A program made the position numbers and the translations under genes. From Streptomyces sp. CB03234 (GTDB lineage Bacteria > Actinomycetota > Actinomycetes > Streptomycetales > Streptomycetaceae), in contig NZ_LIYH01000010.1 of NCBI RefSeq assembly GCF_001905885.1, positions 175,798-212,667 on the forward strand: a stretch of 36,870 nt of DNA, given 5' to 3'. Below are positions 23,238-30,173 of the stretch, one piece after another (within the stretch, counting starts at the first letter, position 1; each line of letters begins with the position of its first letter). The notes under the pieces were generated by a model, which was not told the origin of the DNA, did no database searches, and worked only from the letters and a program-made list of their open reading frames with translations.

Positions 23238-24286
23238 CCCGCCTCATCCCCTCGCCCGTCGTCGTCGACATCTCTTGCGGGGCGATGGACGGCCTGGCCG
23301 GCCTCCTGGTCGACCAGCGGATCTCCGCCTCCGGCAAGCTCGCCATGGCGATCAGCAACGGCTCCGGCCAGGCCCTGCGCGAGAAGCTCGCGCCGCTGCT
23401 GCCGGACGCCGACTGGTACGCCGTGGAGGACGGCAGCATCGACTCCGCCGTCCGCCTCGCCGACGCCATAAAGGGCAAGCGGTACGACGCCGTGGTCGGC
23501 CTCGGCGGCGGCAAGATCATCGACGTGGCGAAGTACGCCGCGGCGCGGGTCGGCGTCCCCATGGTCTCCGTGGCGACGAACCTCTCGCACGACGGCATCT
23601 GCTCGCCGGTCTCCACCCTTGACAACGACAACGGCCGCGGTTCCTACGGCGTCCCCTCGCCGATCGCCATGGTCATCGACCTCGATGTGATCCGGGAAGC
23701 CCCGGCGCGGTTCGTCCGTTCCGGCATCGGCGACGCGATCTCCAACATCTCGGCGATCGCGGACTGGGAGCTGTCCCACCGGCGCACCGGCGAGCAGGTC
23801 GACGGCCTGGCTGCCGCCATGGCCCGTACGGCGGGCGAGTCCGTGCTGCGCCACCCCGGGACCGTCGCCGACGACGAGTTCCTGATCGTGCTGGCGGAGT
23901 CCCTCGTCCTGACCGGCATCGCCATGTCGATCAGCGGCGATACCCGGCCCGCCTCGGGCGCCTGCCACGAGATCTCGCACGCCTTCGACCTGCTGCACCC
24001 GGCGCGCGCCGCGCTCCACGGCGAGCAGGTCGGACTCGGTGCCGCCTTCGCCATGCACCTGCGCGGCGCCCACGAGCAGTCGGGGCTCTTCGCCGAGGTG
24101 CTGCGCAGGCACGGCCTGCCGGTGCTGCCCGAAGAGATCGGGTTCTCCCCGGACGAGTTCGTCGCCGCCGTGGAGTACGCACCGCAGACCCGCCCCGGCC
24201 GCTTCACCATCCTCGAGCACCTCGACCTGTCCACCGACCAGATCAGGGACGCGTACGCCGACTATGCCAAGACCATCCGTAGCTGA
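23225..24286 (+). CDS. sn-glycerol-1-phosphate dehydrogenase-like (iron-containing ADH fold)
   Basis: A 353-residue metal- and NAD(P)-dependent dehydrogenase of the G1PDH/AraM branch. It has the dinucleotide loop GLGGGKIIDVAKYAA (92-106), the SHDGICSP signature (121-128) used by archaeal and Bacillus G1PDHs, the DAISNISAIADWE segment with metal ligand D170, CHEISHAFD with H248/H252 and the HGEQVGLG ligand H265. G1PDH reduces dihydroxyacetone phosphate to sn-glycerol-1-phosphate, the stereochemistry of archaeal lipids. 3-Dehydroquinate-synthase-like or other polyol-phosphate dehydrogenase roles are possible. It starts at GTG 23225, overlaps the nucleotidyltransferase by 13 bases and the following gene by 23. 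Confidence 0.85.
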   Translation: MPVLTRLIPSPVVVDISCGAMDGLAGLLVDQRISASGKLAMAISNGSGQALREKLAPLLPDADWYAVEDGSIDSAVRLADAIKGKRYDAVVGLGGGKIIDVAKYAAARVGVPMVSVATNLSHDGICSPVSTLDNDNGRGSYGVPSPIAMVIDLDVIREAPARFVRSGIGDAISNISAIADWELSHRRTGEQVDGLAAAMARTAGESVLRHPGTVADDEFLIVLAESLVLTGIAMSISGDTRPASGACHEISHAFDLLHPARAALHGEQVGLGAAFAMHLRGAHEQSGLFAEVLRRHGLPVLPEEIGFSPDEFVAAVEYAPQTRPGRFTILEHLDLSTDQIRDAYADYAKTIRS

Positions 24287-25043
24287 ACTCCGCCCGGTCG
24301 TCCATCCGGCCGGAGTGAAGGACCGTCGCAGCGGTGAGCACTGGGGCGGCCGCCTGTACATGCGCGAGATCTCGCTGCGCATCACCCGCCTGCTGGTCAC
24401 CACCAAGGTCACCCCGAACCAGCTGACGTACGTGATGACCCTCGCGGGCGTCCTGGCGGCCCCGGCCCTGCTGATCCCGGGCATCCCCGGGGCGCTCCTC
24501 GGCGCCCTCATGGTCCAGCTCTACCTGCTGCTCGACTGCGTCGACGGCGAGGTGGCCCGCTGGAAGAAGCAGTTCTCGCTCGGTGGCGTGTACCTGGACC
24601 GGGTCGGTGCCTACCTGTGCGACGCGGCGGTGCTGGTCGGTTTCGGCCTGCGCGCCGCCGACCTGTGGGGCAGCGGGCGGATCGACTGGCTGTGGGCCTT
24701 CCTCGGCACCCTCGCCGCCCTCGGCGCCATCCTGATCAAGGCCGAGACCGACCTCGTCGGCGTCGCCCGCCACCAGGGCGGCCTGCCGCCGGTGAAGGAG
24801 TCGGCCTCCGAGCCGCGCTCGTCCGGCATGGCGCTGGCCCGCAAGGCCGCCGCGGCGCTGAAGTTCCACCGGCTCGTCCTGGGCATCGAGGCGTCGCTGC
24901 TCATCGTGGTGCTGGCGGTCCTGGACACGGTCCGGGGCGACCTGTTCTTCTCCCGTCTCGGTGTCGCGGTCCTGGCCGGCATCGCGCTGCTCCAGACCGT
25001 GCTGCACCTCGTCTCGATCCTCGTGTCGAGCAGGCTCAAGTGA
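24264..25043 (+). CDS. CDP-alcohol phosphotransferase-like membrane protein lacking the fourth Asp
   Basis: A 259-residue membrane protein with the CDP-alcohol phosphotransferase pattern LLLDCVDGEVARW (D91, D94, G95, A98, R99), G108 and D112. The family motif expects a fourth Asp four residues after D112, but residue 116 is Ala (LDRVGAYLCD); the next Asp is D120. That fourth Asp is regarded as the catalytic base in the family, so activity may be altered or lost, or D120 may substitute. Five or six hydrophobic helices follow. ATG 24264 is the start, overlapping the dehydrogenase by 23 bases with no clear ribosome site, so translation is probably coupled. Confidence 0.82.
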   Translation: MPRPSVAELRPVVHPAGVKDRRSGEHWGGRLYMREISLRITRLLVTTKVTPNQLTYVMTLAGVLAAPALLIPGIPGALLGALMVQLYLLLDCVDGEVARWKKQFSLGGVYLDRVGAYLCDAAVLVGFGLRAADLWGSGRIDWLWAFLGTLAALGAILIKAETDLVGVARHQGGLPPVKESASEPRSSGMALARKAAAALKFHRLVLGIEASLLIVVLAVLDTVRGDLFFSRLGVAVLAGIALLQTVLHLVSILVSSRLK

Positions 25044-25051
25044 GGACGCCG

Positions 25052-25924
25052 ATGAAGCTGGGCGCCGTCATCATCACCATGGGCAACCGCCCCGACGACC
25101 TCCGCGCGCTGATCGAATCGGTCGCCGAGCAGGACGGCGACCCGATCCAGGTCGTCGTCGTCGGCAACGGCGCCCCGGTGACCGGTGTCCCCGAGGGCGT
25201 ACGCACCATCGACCTCCCGGAGAACCTGGGCATCCCCGGCGGCCGCAACGTCGGCATCGAGGCGTTCGGCCCCGGCGGCACCGACGTGGACGCCCTGCTG
25301 TTCCTGGACGACGACGGGCTGCTGGCGAACACGGACACCGCCGAGCTGATCCGCCAGGCGTTCACCGCCGACCCGGAGCTGGGCATCATCAGCTTCCGGA
25401 TCGCCGACCCGGACACCGGCGTCACCCAGCGCCGGCACGTGCCGAGGCTGCGGGCCTCAGATCCGATGCGCTCCTCGCGGGTGACGACCTTCCTCGGCGG
25501 CGCCAACGCCGTCCGTACGAAGGTGCTGGCCGAGGTCGGCGGGCTGCCGGACGAGTTCTTCTACGCGCACGAGGAGACCGACCTCGCCTGGCGGGCGCTC
25601 GACGCCGGCTGGATGATCGACTACCGCGCGGACATGGTGCTCTTCCACCCGACGACCGCGCCGTCCCGGCACGCCGTCTACCACCGCATGATCGCCCGCA
25701 ACCGCGTCTGGCTGGCCCGCCGCAACCTCCCCGCGCCCCTGGTGCCGCTCTACCTCGGCGTCTGGCTGCTGCTCACGCTGGCCCGCCGCCCTTCGGTGCC
25801 GGCGCTGAAGGCCTGGTTCGGCGGGTTCAAGGAGGGCTGGACGACCCCGTGCGGGCCGCGCCGGCCCATGAAGTGGCGTACGGTGTGGCGCCTGACGAGA
25901 CTGGGCCGCCCACCCGTCGTCTGA
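25052..25924 (+). CDS. GT2-family glycosyltransferase
   Basis: A 290-residue GT-A fold glycosyltransferase. The start KLGAVIITMGNRPDDLRALIES, the NLGIPGGRNVGI loop, the metal-binding DDD at 86-88 (LFLDDDGLL) and the acceptor-side HEETDLAWRALDAGW are typical of WbbL/rhamnosyl-type GT2 enzymes. The C terminus has one hydrophobic stretch (PLVPLYLGVWLLLTLA), possibly membrane-associating. ATG 25052 has GAGGA 5 bases upstream; an in-frame GTG at 25040 overlaps the previous stop (GTGA) and is an alternative. In this setting it would add a sugar to a lipid-linked or polyol-phosphate intermediate. The donor is unknown. Confidence 0.88.
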   Translation: MKLGAVIITMGNRPDDLRALIESVAEQDGDPIQVVVVGNGAPVTGVPEGVRTIDLPENLGIPGGRNVGIEAFGPGGTDVDALLFLDDDGLLANTDTAELIRQAFTADPELGIISFRIADPDTGVTQRRHVPRLRASDPMRSSRVTTFLGGANAVRTKVLAEVGGLPDEFFYAHEETDLAWRALDAGWMIDYRADMVLFHPTTAPSRHAVYHRMIARNRVWLARRNLPAPLVPLYLGVWLLLTLARRPSVPALKAWFGGFKEGWTTPCGPRRPMKWRTVWRLTRLGRPPVV

Positions 25925-25965
25925 CAAGCTCGGAATCTGACAAGCTCGGACCGACAAGCACGGGG
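25920..25965 (+). repeat. three short direct repeats at the 3' end of the GT2 gene
   Basis: TCTGACAAGCTCGGA occurs at 25920-25934 and again at 25936-25950, then a diverged copy CCGACAAGCACGGGG at 25951-25965. The first copy contains the GT2 stop codon. The remainder of the 117-base gap to 26042 shows no gene. Confidence 0.7.
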
Positions 25966-26041
25966 CATCCCGGGGCCCGGCCGCCACCTGACCCGCCCGC
26001 CCCTCGACTGCCGCGCATCCTGAACACGAAAGTTTCCCCTT

Positions 26042-26971
26042 GTGAGTGAGACAACCCATGACGGAGCGATCGCCGTGACCGCCCCGCCATCACCGGACGC
26101 GGGCCTGTCCCCGGCGGAGCTGGCCGCCAAGTACGGCCTGTCGGTCAGCGGTGCCCGGCCCGGTCTGGCCGAGTACGTCCGGCAGCTGTGGGGGCGCCGT
26201 CACTTCATCCTGGCCTTCTCCCAGGCGAAGCTCACGGCCCAGTACAGCCAGGCCAAGCTCGGCCAGCTCTGGCAGGTGGCGACACCGCTGCTCAACGCGG
26301 CGGTCTACTTCCTCATCTTCGGCCTGATCCTGAACGCCGGGCGGGGCATGGAGAAGGAGGTCTACATCCCGTTCCTGGTGACGGGTGTCTTCGTCTTCAT
26401 GTTCACGCAGACGTCCGTGATGTCCGGCGTACGGGCGATCTCGGGGAACCTGGGCCTGGTGCGGGCGCTGCACTTCCCGCGCGCCTCCCTGCCCATCTCC
26501 TTCGCGCTCCAGCAGCTCCAGCAGCTGATGTTCTCGATGATCGTGCTGTTCGTGATCGCGGCGGCGTTCGGCAGCTACCCCTCGCTGAGCTGGCTGCTGA
26601 TCCTCCCGGCGCTGGCGCTGCAGTTCCTCTTCAACGTCGGCCTGTCGCTGATCATGGCGCGGCTCGGCAGCAAGACCCCCGACCTCGCGCAGCTGATGCC
26701 CTTCGTCATGCGCACCTGGATGTACGGCTCGGGCGTCATGTTCTCGATCCCGATCATGCTCAAGGACAAGCCGGCCTGGATCGCGGACGTCCTGATGTAC
26801 AACCCGGCGGCGGTCTACATGGACCTCATCCGGTTCGCGCTGATCGACGGATACGGTTCGCAGAACCTGCCCTCGCACGTCTGGCTCGCCGCCCTGCTGT
26901 GGGCGGTCCTGGTCGGGGCCGCCGGGTTCGTGTACTTCTGGAAGGCAGAGGAGCGGTACGGCCGTGGCTGA
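26042..26971 (+). CDS. ABC-2 exporter permease, TagG/Wzm-like
   Basis: A 309-residue membrane protein with a cytoplasmic N terminus of about 65 residues, then about six helices. The segment LTAQYSQAKLGQLWQVATPLLNAAVYFLIFG is the conserved amphipathic/first-helix region of polysaccharide and teichoic-acid ABC-2 permeases (Wzm, TagG), and the later PAAVYMDLIRFALIDG matches their C-terminal part. It pairs with the ATPase gene that overlaps it by 8 bases. The pair should export a lipid-linked glycan or polyol-phosphate polymer. The start is GTG 26042 with GAAAG about 9 bases upstream. The N-terminal SPAELAAKYGLSVSGARP is a distinctive extra segment. Confidence 0.88.
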   Translation: MSETTHDGAIAVTAPPSPDAGLSPAELAAKYGLSVSGARPGLAEYVRQLWGRRHFILAFSQAKLTAQYSQAKLGQLWQVATPLLNAAVYFLIFGLILNAGRGMEKEVYIPFLVTGVFVFMFTQTSVMSGVRAISGNLGLVRALHFPRASLPISFALQQLQQLMFSMIVLFVIAAAFGSYPSLSWLLILPALALQFLFNVGLSLIMARLGSKTPDLAQLMPFVMRTWMYGSGVMFSIPIMLKDKPAWIADVLMYNPAAVYMDLIRFALIDGYGSQNLPSHVWLAALLWAVLVGAAGFVYFWKAEERYGRG

Positions 26972-27776
26972 GCAGACCGACGACGTGACCGCGACCGCCG
27001 CCGCCGACGGCGCGCGGATCCCCACCGTCATCGCCGACGACGTGCACATCGTGTACCGGGTCAACGGCGGCGGCGGAGGCAAGGGCAGCGCCACCGCCGC
27101 GCTCAGCCGGATGATCCGCCGGGACAAGGGCGAGTCCAGGGGCGTACGCAAGGTGCACGCCGTGCGCGGGGTGTCCTTCACCGCGTACCGGGGCGAGGCC
27201 ATCGGCCTCATCGGCACCAACGGCTCCGGGAAGTCGACCCTGCTGCGGGCCATCGCGGGCCTGCTGCCCACGGAGAAGGGCAAGGTCTACACGGACGGCC
27301 AGCCCTCGCTGCTGGGCGTCAACGCGGCGCTGATGGGCGACCTGACCGGTGAGCGCAATGTGATCCTCGGCGGACTGGCCATGGGCATGTCGCGCGAGGA
27401 GATCCGGGAGCGGTACCAGGAGATCGTCGACTTCTCCGGCATCAACGAGAAGGGCGACTTCATCACCCTCCCCATGCGGACGTACTCCTCCGGTATGGGC
27501 GCCCGGCTCCGGTTCGCCATCGCCGCCGCGAAGAACCACGACGTCCTGATGATCGACGAGGCGCTCGCCACCGGTGACCGCAAGTTCCAGATCCGCTCCG
27601 AGCAGCGCATCCGCGAGCTGCGCAAGGAGGCCGGCACGGTCTTCCTGGTCAGCCACAGCAACAAGTCGATCAGGGACACCTGCGACCGCGTCCTGTGGCT
27701 GGAGAAGGGCGAGCTGCTGATGGACGGCCCCACGGACGAGGTCCTGAGGGCGTACGAGAAGGAGACCGGCAGGTAG
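26964..27776 (+). CDS. ABC exporter ATPase, TagH/Wzt-like
   Basis: A 270-residue ATPase of the polysaccharide/teichoic-acid exporter class. It has Walker A GTNGSGKST (84-92), the class-typical LLGVNAALMGDLTGERNVI segment, signature YSSGMGARLRFAIAAA and Walker B VLMIDEALATGD, with SHSNKSIRDTC as the H-loop region. It lacks the long C-terminal carbohydrate-binding domain of some Wzt proteins, as in TagH/RfbE-like short forms. A Gly-rich insert (NGGGGGKGS) lies before the cassette, where these ATPases have a linker. It is the last gene of the 20.4-27.8 kb island and is followed by a strong hairpin. Confidence 0.92.
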   Translation: MAEQTDDVTATAAADGARIPTVIADDVHIVYRVNGGGGGKGSATAALSRMIRRDKGESRGVRKVHAVRGVSFTAYRGEAIGLIGTNGSGKSTLLRAIAGLLPTEKGKVYTDGQPSLLGVNAALMGDLTGERNVILGGLAMGMSREEIRERYQEIVDFSGINEKGDFITLPMRTYSSGMGARLRFAIAAAKNHDVLMIDEALATGDRKFQIRSEQRIRELRKEAGTVFLVSHSNKSIRDTCDRVLWLEKGELLMDGPTDEVLRAYEKETGR

Positions 27777-27815
27777 TCCGGCCGGGATCCGTACGAGGGC
27801 GGCTGTACGAAGCCG

Positions 27816-27854
27816 GGAAGGGCCCCTGCCGGAGCGCACGGCAGGGGCCCTTCC
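27816..27854 (+). terminator. strong hairpin terminator after the exporter genes
   Basis: A perfect 16-bp stem: GGAAGGGCCCCTGCCG (27816-27831), a 7-base loop (27832-27838) and CGGCAGGGGCCCTTCC (27839-27854). It lies 40 bases after the stop at 27776 and separates the polyol-phosphate island from the hopanoid operon. No T run follows. Confidence 0.85.
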
Positions 27855-27931
27855 GGTGGCGGGCACGCGCCGGTCGTACCAACCGCCCCGGGATGCCATG
27901 TTTCGGTCAAGTCCCGTGCGGCGCGGGGCGG

Positions 27932-27941
27932 TTGACGTCAA
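27932..27941. promoter_or_regulatory. palindrome TTGACGTCAA upstream of the hopanoid operon
   Basis: A perfect 10-base palindrome 272 bases before hpnC, also containing a -35-like TTGACG. No good -10 hexamer is seen 17 bases on, so a promoter is not claimed. It is one of two palindromes in the 436-base gap 27777-28212. Confidence 0.35.
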
Positions 27942-27986
27942 GATCGTGACCGTTCCCGGGTGTGTGACACCCCGGCACGGCCCGGG

Positions 27987-28000
27987 ACGTTGTACAACGT
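27987..28000. promoter_or_regulatory. perfect 14-bp palindrome upstream of hpnC
   Basis: ACGTTGTACAACGT is perfectly self-complementary and stands about 150 bases before the first short reading frame of the hopanoid operon. Its AT-rich centre contrasts with the surrounding G+C-rich DNA. It is the best operator candidate for the operon, and TTGTAC inside it could double as a -35 element. The remaining gap (28001-28147) shows no other feature I can support. Confidence 0.5.
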
Positions 28001-28147
28001 AAGCTGTACCGGTCCTGATTCGCGGCAAGTGGGGCGATATTCCCCGGCCCCCACCGGGCCGGGGCGGTGCCTCGCAGGCCAGGACCGGCGGCGTGTCCGA
28101 AATGAGATGTATTGGGTCGGCAGTGTAGAACGGGAGACGTGACGGCA

Positions 28148-28216
28148 ATGACGGTGAATCCCCAGCCCCGCCTCCGCAAGGGTCCCGCCGTCCCCGCGCC
28201 GGGCAGTCCGCAGTGA
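28148..28216 (+). CDS. 22-aa upstream reading frame coupled to hpnC
   Basis: ATG 28148 opens a 22-codon frame (starting MTVNPQPRLRKG, Pro-rich) whose stop TGA at 28214-28216 overlaps the hpnC start as GTGA. GGGAG lies 11 bases upstream of the ATG; hpnC itself has only a weak ribosome site. This fits a leader whose translation delivers ribosomes to hpnC. The peptide has no known motif, so coding status is uncertain. Confidence 0.35.
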   Translation: MTVNPQPRLRKGPAVPAPGSPQ

Positions 28217-29118
28217 CAGGTACCCGGCAGGTGCGCCCCGACGCCTCCCCGCGCACCACACTCGACAAGGCCGCGCACGAGAACTTCCCCGTGGCCCCCT
28301 TCTTCCTGCCCCGTGCCTGGCGCGACGACCTCATGGCCGTCTACGGCTACGCCCGCCTCGTCGACGACATCGGCGACGGCGACCTCGCCCCGGGCGGCGC
28401 CGACGCCCGCCATCTGGGCGCCGAGGGGGAGACGGACCGGCTCGCCCTGCTCGACGCCTTCGAGGCGGACCTGCGGCGCGTCTTCGACGGCACCCCGTCC
28501 CACCCGCTGCTGCGCGCCCTGAAGACCACCGTGCGGCGCCACGCGCTCACCCCCGAGCCGTTCCTGGGCCTGATCGAGGCCAACCGCCAGGACCAGGTGG
28601 TGCGGCGCTACCAGACGTACGACGAGCTCGTCGCCTACTGCGAGCTGTCCGCCAACCCCGTCGGGCGCCTCGTCCTGGACATCACCGGCACCACCAGCCC
28701 CGAACGCCTGCGCCGCTCCGACGCCGTCTGCACCGCCCTGCAGATCGTCGAGCACCTCCAGGACGTCGCCGAGGACCTCGCCCACGACCGGATCTACCTC
28801 CCGGCCGAGGACATGAAACGTTTCCACGTCACCGAGGCCGACCTGGCCCGCCCCACCGGCGGCGCCTCGGTACGCGCCCTCATCGCGTACGAGGCCGAAC
28901 GCGCCCGCCGGCTCCTGGACGACGGCATCCCCCTCGTGGGCAGCGTCCGCGGCAGGCTCCGGCTCCTCCTCGCCGGCTTCGTCGCCGGAGGGCACGCCGC
29001 CCTCGACGCGATCACGGCCGCCGGACACGACGTACTCCCCGGACCGCCCAAGGCCACCGGGCCCAAACTGATGCGCGAAGTGGGAACCGTGTTGCGCAGA
29101 GCGCGTAGAGAGGGGTGA
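28213..29118 (+). CDS. hpnC: HpnC, hydroxysqualene-forming squalene/phytoene synthase family
   Basis: A 301-residue trans-isoprenyl-diphosphate synthase. It begins with the HpnC-like KAAHENFPVAPFFLP and has the first Asp-rich motif LVDDIGD and the second, DVAEDLAHDRIYLP. In the three-enzyme bacterial route, HpnD joins two FPP into presqualene diphosphate and HpnC converts it to hydroxysqualene. The adjacent hpnD and hpnE make this role far likelier than phytoene synthesis. The start is GTG 28213 (GTGA overlap with the short leader frame), and its stop overlaps hpnD by GTGA. Confidence 0.92.
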   Translation: MTGTRQVRPDASPRTTLDKAAHENFPVAPFFLPRAWRDDLMAVYGYARLVDDIGDGDLAPGGADARHLGAEGETDRLALLDAFEADLRRVFDGTPSHPLLRALKTTVRRHALTPEPFLGLIEANRQDQVVRRYQTYDELVAYCELSANPVGRLVLDITGTTSPERLRRSDAVCTALQIVEHLQDVAEDLAHDRIYLPAEDMKRFHVTEADLARPTGGASVRALIAYEAERARRLLDDGIPLVGSVRGRLRLLLAGFVAGGHAALDAITAAGHDVLPGPPKATGPKLMREVGTVLRRARREG

Positions 29119-30065
29119 GCGGGACCGTGGAGGGACAGACGGAGATGTCCGCACCGGTGGCGGCCGCCTACAGCTACTGCGAAGCCGTCACCGGACGGCA
29201 GGCCCGTAACTTCGCCTACGGCATCCGGCTCCTGCCGACCGGGAAGCGGCAGGCCATGTCAGCGCTGTACGCGTTCTCCCGGCGGGTCGACGACATCGGC
29301 GACGGCACGCTCGCCCCCGAGGCGAAGCAGGAGCGGCTGGAAACCACCCGTGAGCTGCTGAGGCGGATCCGCGAGGGCGCCGTCGGCCAGGACGACACCG
29401 ACCCGGTGGCCGTCGCGCTCGCCGACGCCGCACGCCGCTTCCCGCTGCCGCTCGGCGGCCTCGACGAGCTGATCGACGGCGTCCTGATGGACGTGCGCGG
29501 CGAGACGTACGAGACCTGGGACGACCTCAAGGTCTACTGCCGGTGCGTCGCCGGCGCCATCGGCAGGCTCTCCCTCTCCATCTTCGGCACCACACCCGGC
29601 GCACGCGGCGCGGCACGCGCCCCCGAGTACGCCGATACACTCGGCCTCGCCCTCCAACTCACCAACATCCTCCGCGACGTTCGCGAGGACGCCGGCACCG
29701 GACGCACCTACCTGCCCGCCGACGACCTCGCCAAGTTCGGCTGCTCCGACGGCTTCCGCACCGCCACCCCGCCCCCCGGCTCCGACTTCACCGGCCTCGT
29801 CCACTACGAAGTCCGGCGCGCCCGCGCCCTGTTCGCCGAGGGCTACCGGCTGCTGCCCATGCTCGACCGGCGCAGCGGCGCCTGCGTCGCCGCCATGGCC
29901 GGCATCTACCGCCGCCTCCTCGACCGCATCGAGCGCGACCCCGAGGCCGTCCTGCGCGGCCGTGTCAGCCTGCCCGGACACGAGAAGGCGTACGTCGCCG
30001 TGCGCGGCCTGTCCGGCCTGGACGCCCGTACCGTCTCCCGGCAGACCGTCAGGAGGCGCGCCTAG
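29115..30065 (+). CDS. hpnD: HpnD, presqualene diphosphate synthase
   Basis: A 316-residue synthase with RRVDDIGDG (first Asp-rich motif), LQLTNILRDVREDAGTGRTYLP (second) and the opening YCEAVTGRQARNFAYGIRLLP typical of HpnD. It condenses two farnesyl diphosphates into presqualene diphosphate. It starts with GTG 29115 inside the hpnC stop. Its last codons contain AGGAGG (30051-30056), which serves the small gene that begins directly after its TAG. An alternative GTG/ATG start near MSAPVAAAYSYCEA, 10 codons later, cannot be excluded. Confidence 0.93.
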   Translation: MSGTVEGQTEMSAPVAAAYSYCEAVTGRQARNFAYGIRLLPTGKRQAMSALYAFSRRVDDIGDGTLAPEAKQERLETTRELLRRIREGAVGQDDTDPVAVALADAARRFPLPLGGLDELIDGVLMDVRGETYETWDDLKVYCRCVAGAIGRLSLSIFGTTPGARGAARAPEYADTLGLALQLTNILRDVREDAGTGRTYLPADDLAKFGCSDGFRTATPPPGSDFTGLVHYEVRRARALFAEGYRLLPMLDRRSGACVAAMAGIYRRLLDRIERDPEAVLRGRVSLPGHEKAYVAVRGLSGLDARTVSRQTVRRRA

Positions 30066-30173
30066 ATGGCCACCATGCCAGCGACCCGGCCCGCGAACCG
30101 GCACAATCAGCGCGCAACCCTCCGCCACAGCCTCGCGTCCCTGACTGCGACGACCCGACGGGAGACCGGATGA
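30066..30173 (+). CDS. 35-aa small protein between hpnD and hpnE (DUF6380-like motif)
   Basis: ATG 30066 follows the hpnD stop without a gap, 9 bases after a perfect AGGAGG, and the frame ends in ATGA at the hpnE start (30170-30173). So it fills the space between the two genes exactly. The 35 residues are basic and include RATLRHSLASLTATTRR. I recall this RATLR...ASLTAT pattern from a family of very small Streptomyces proteins, I believe DUF6380; the name is from memory. Function is unknown; it may be a coupling peptide or an accessory of squalene synthesis. Confidence 0.6.
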   Translation: MATMPATRPANRHNQRATLRHSLASLTATTRRETG

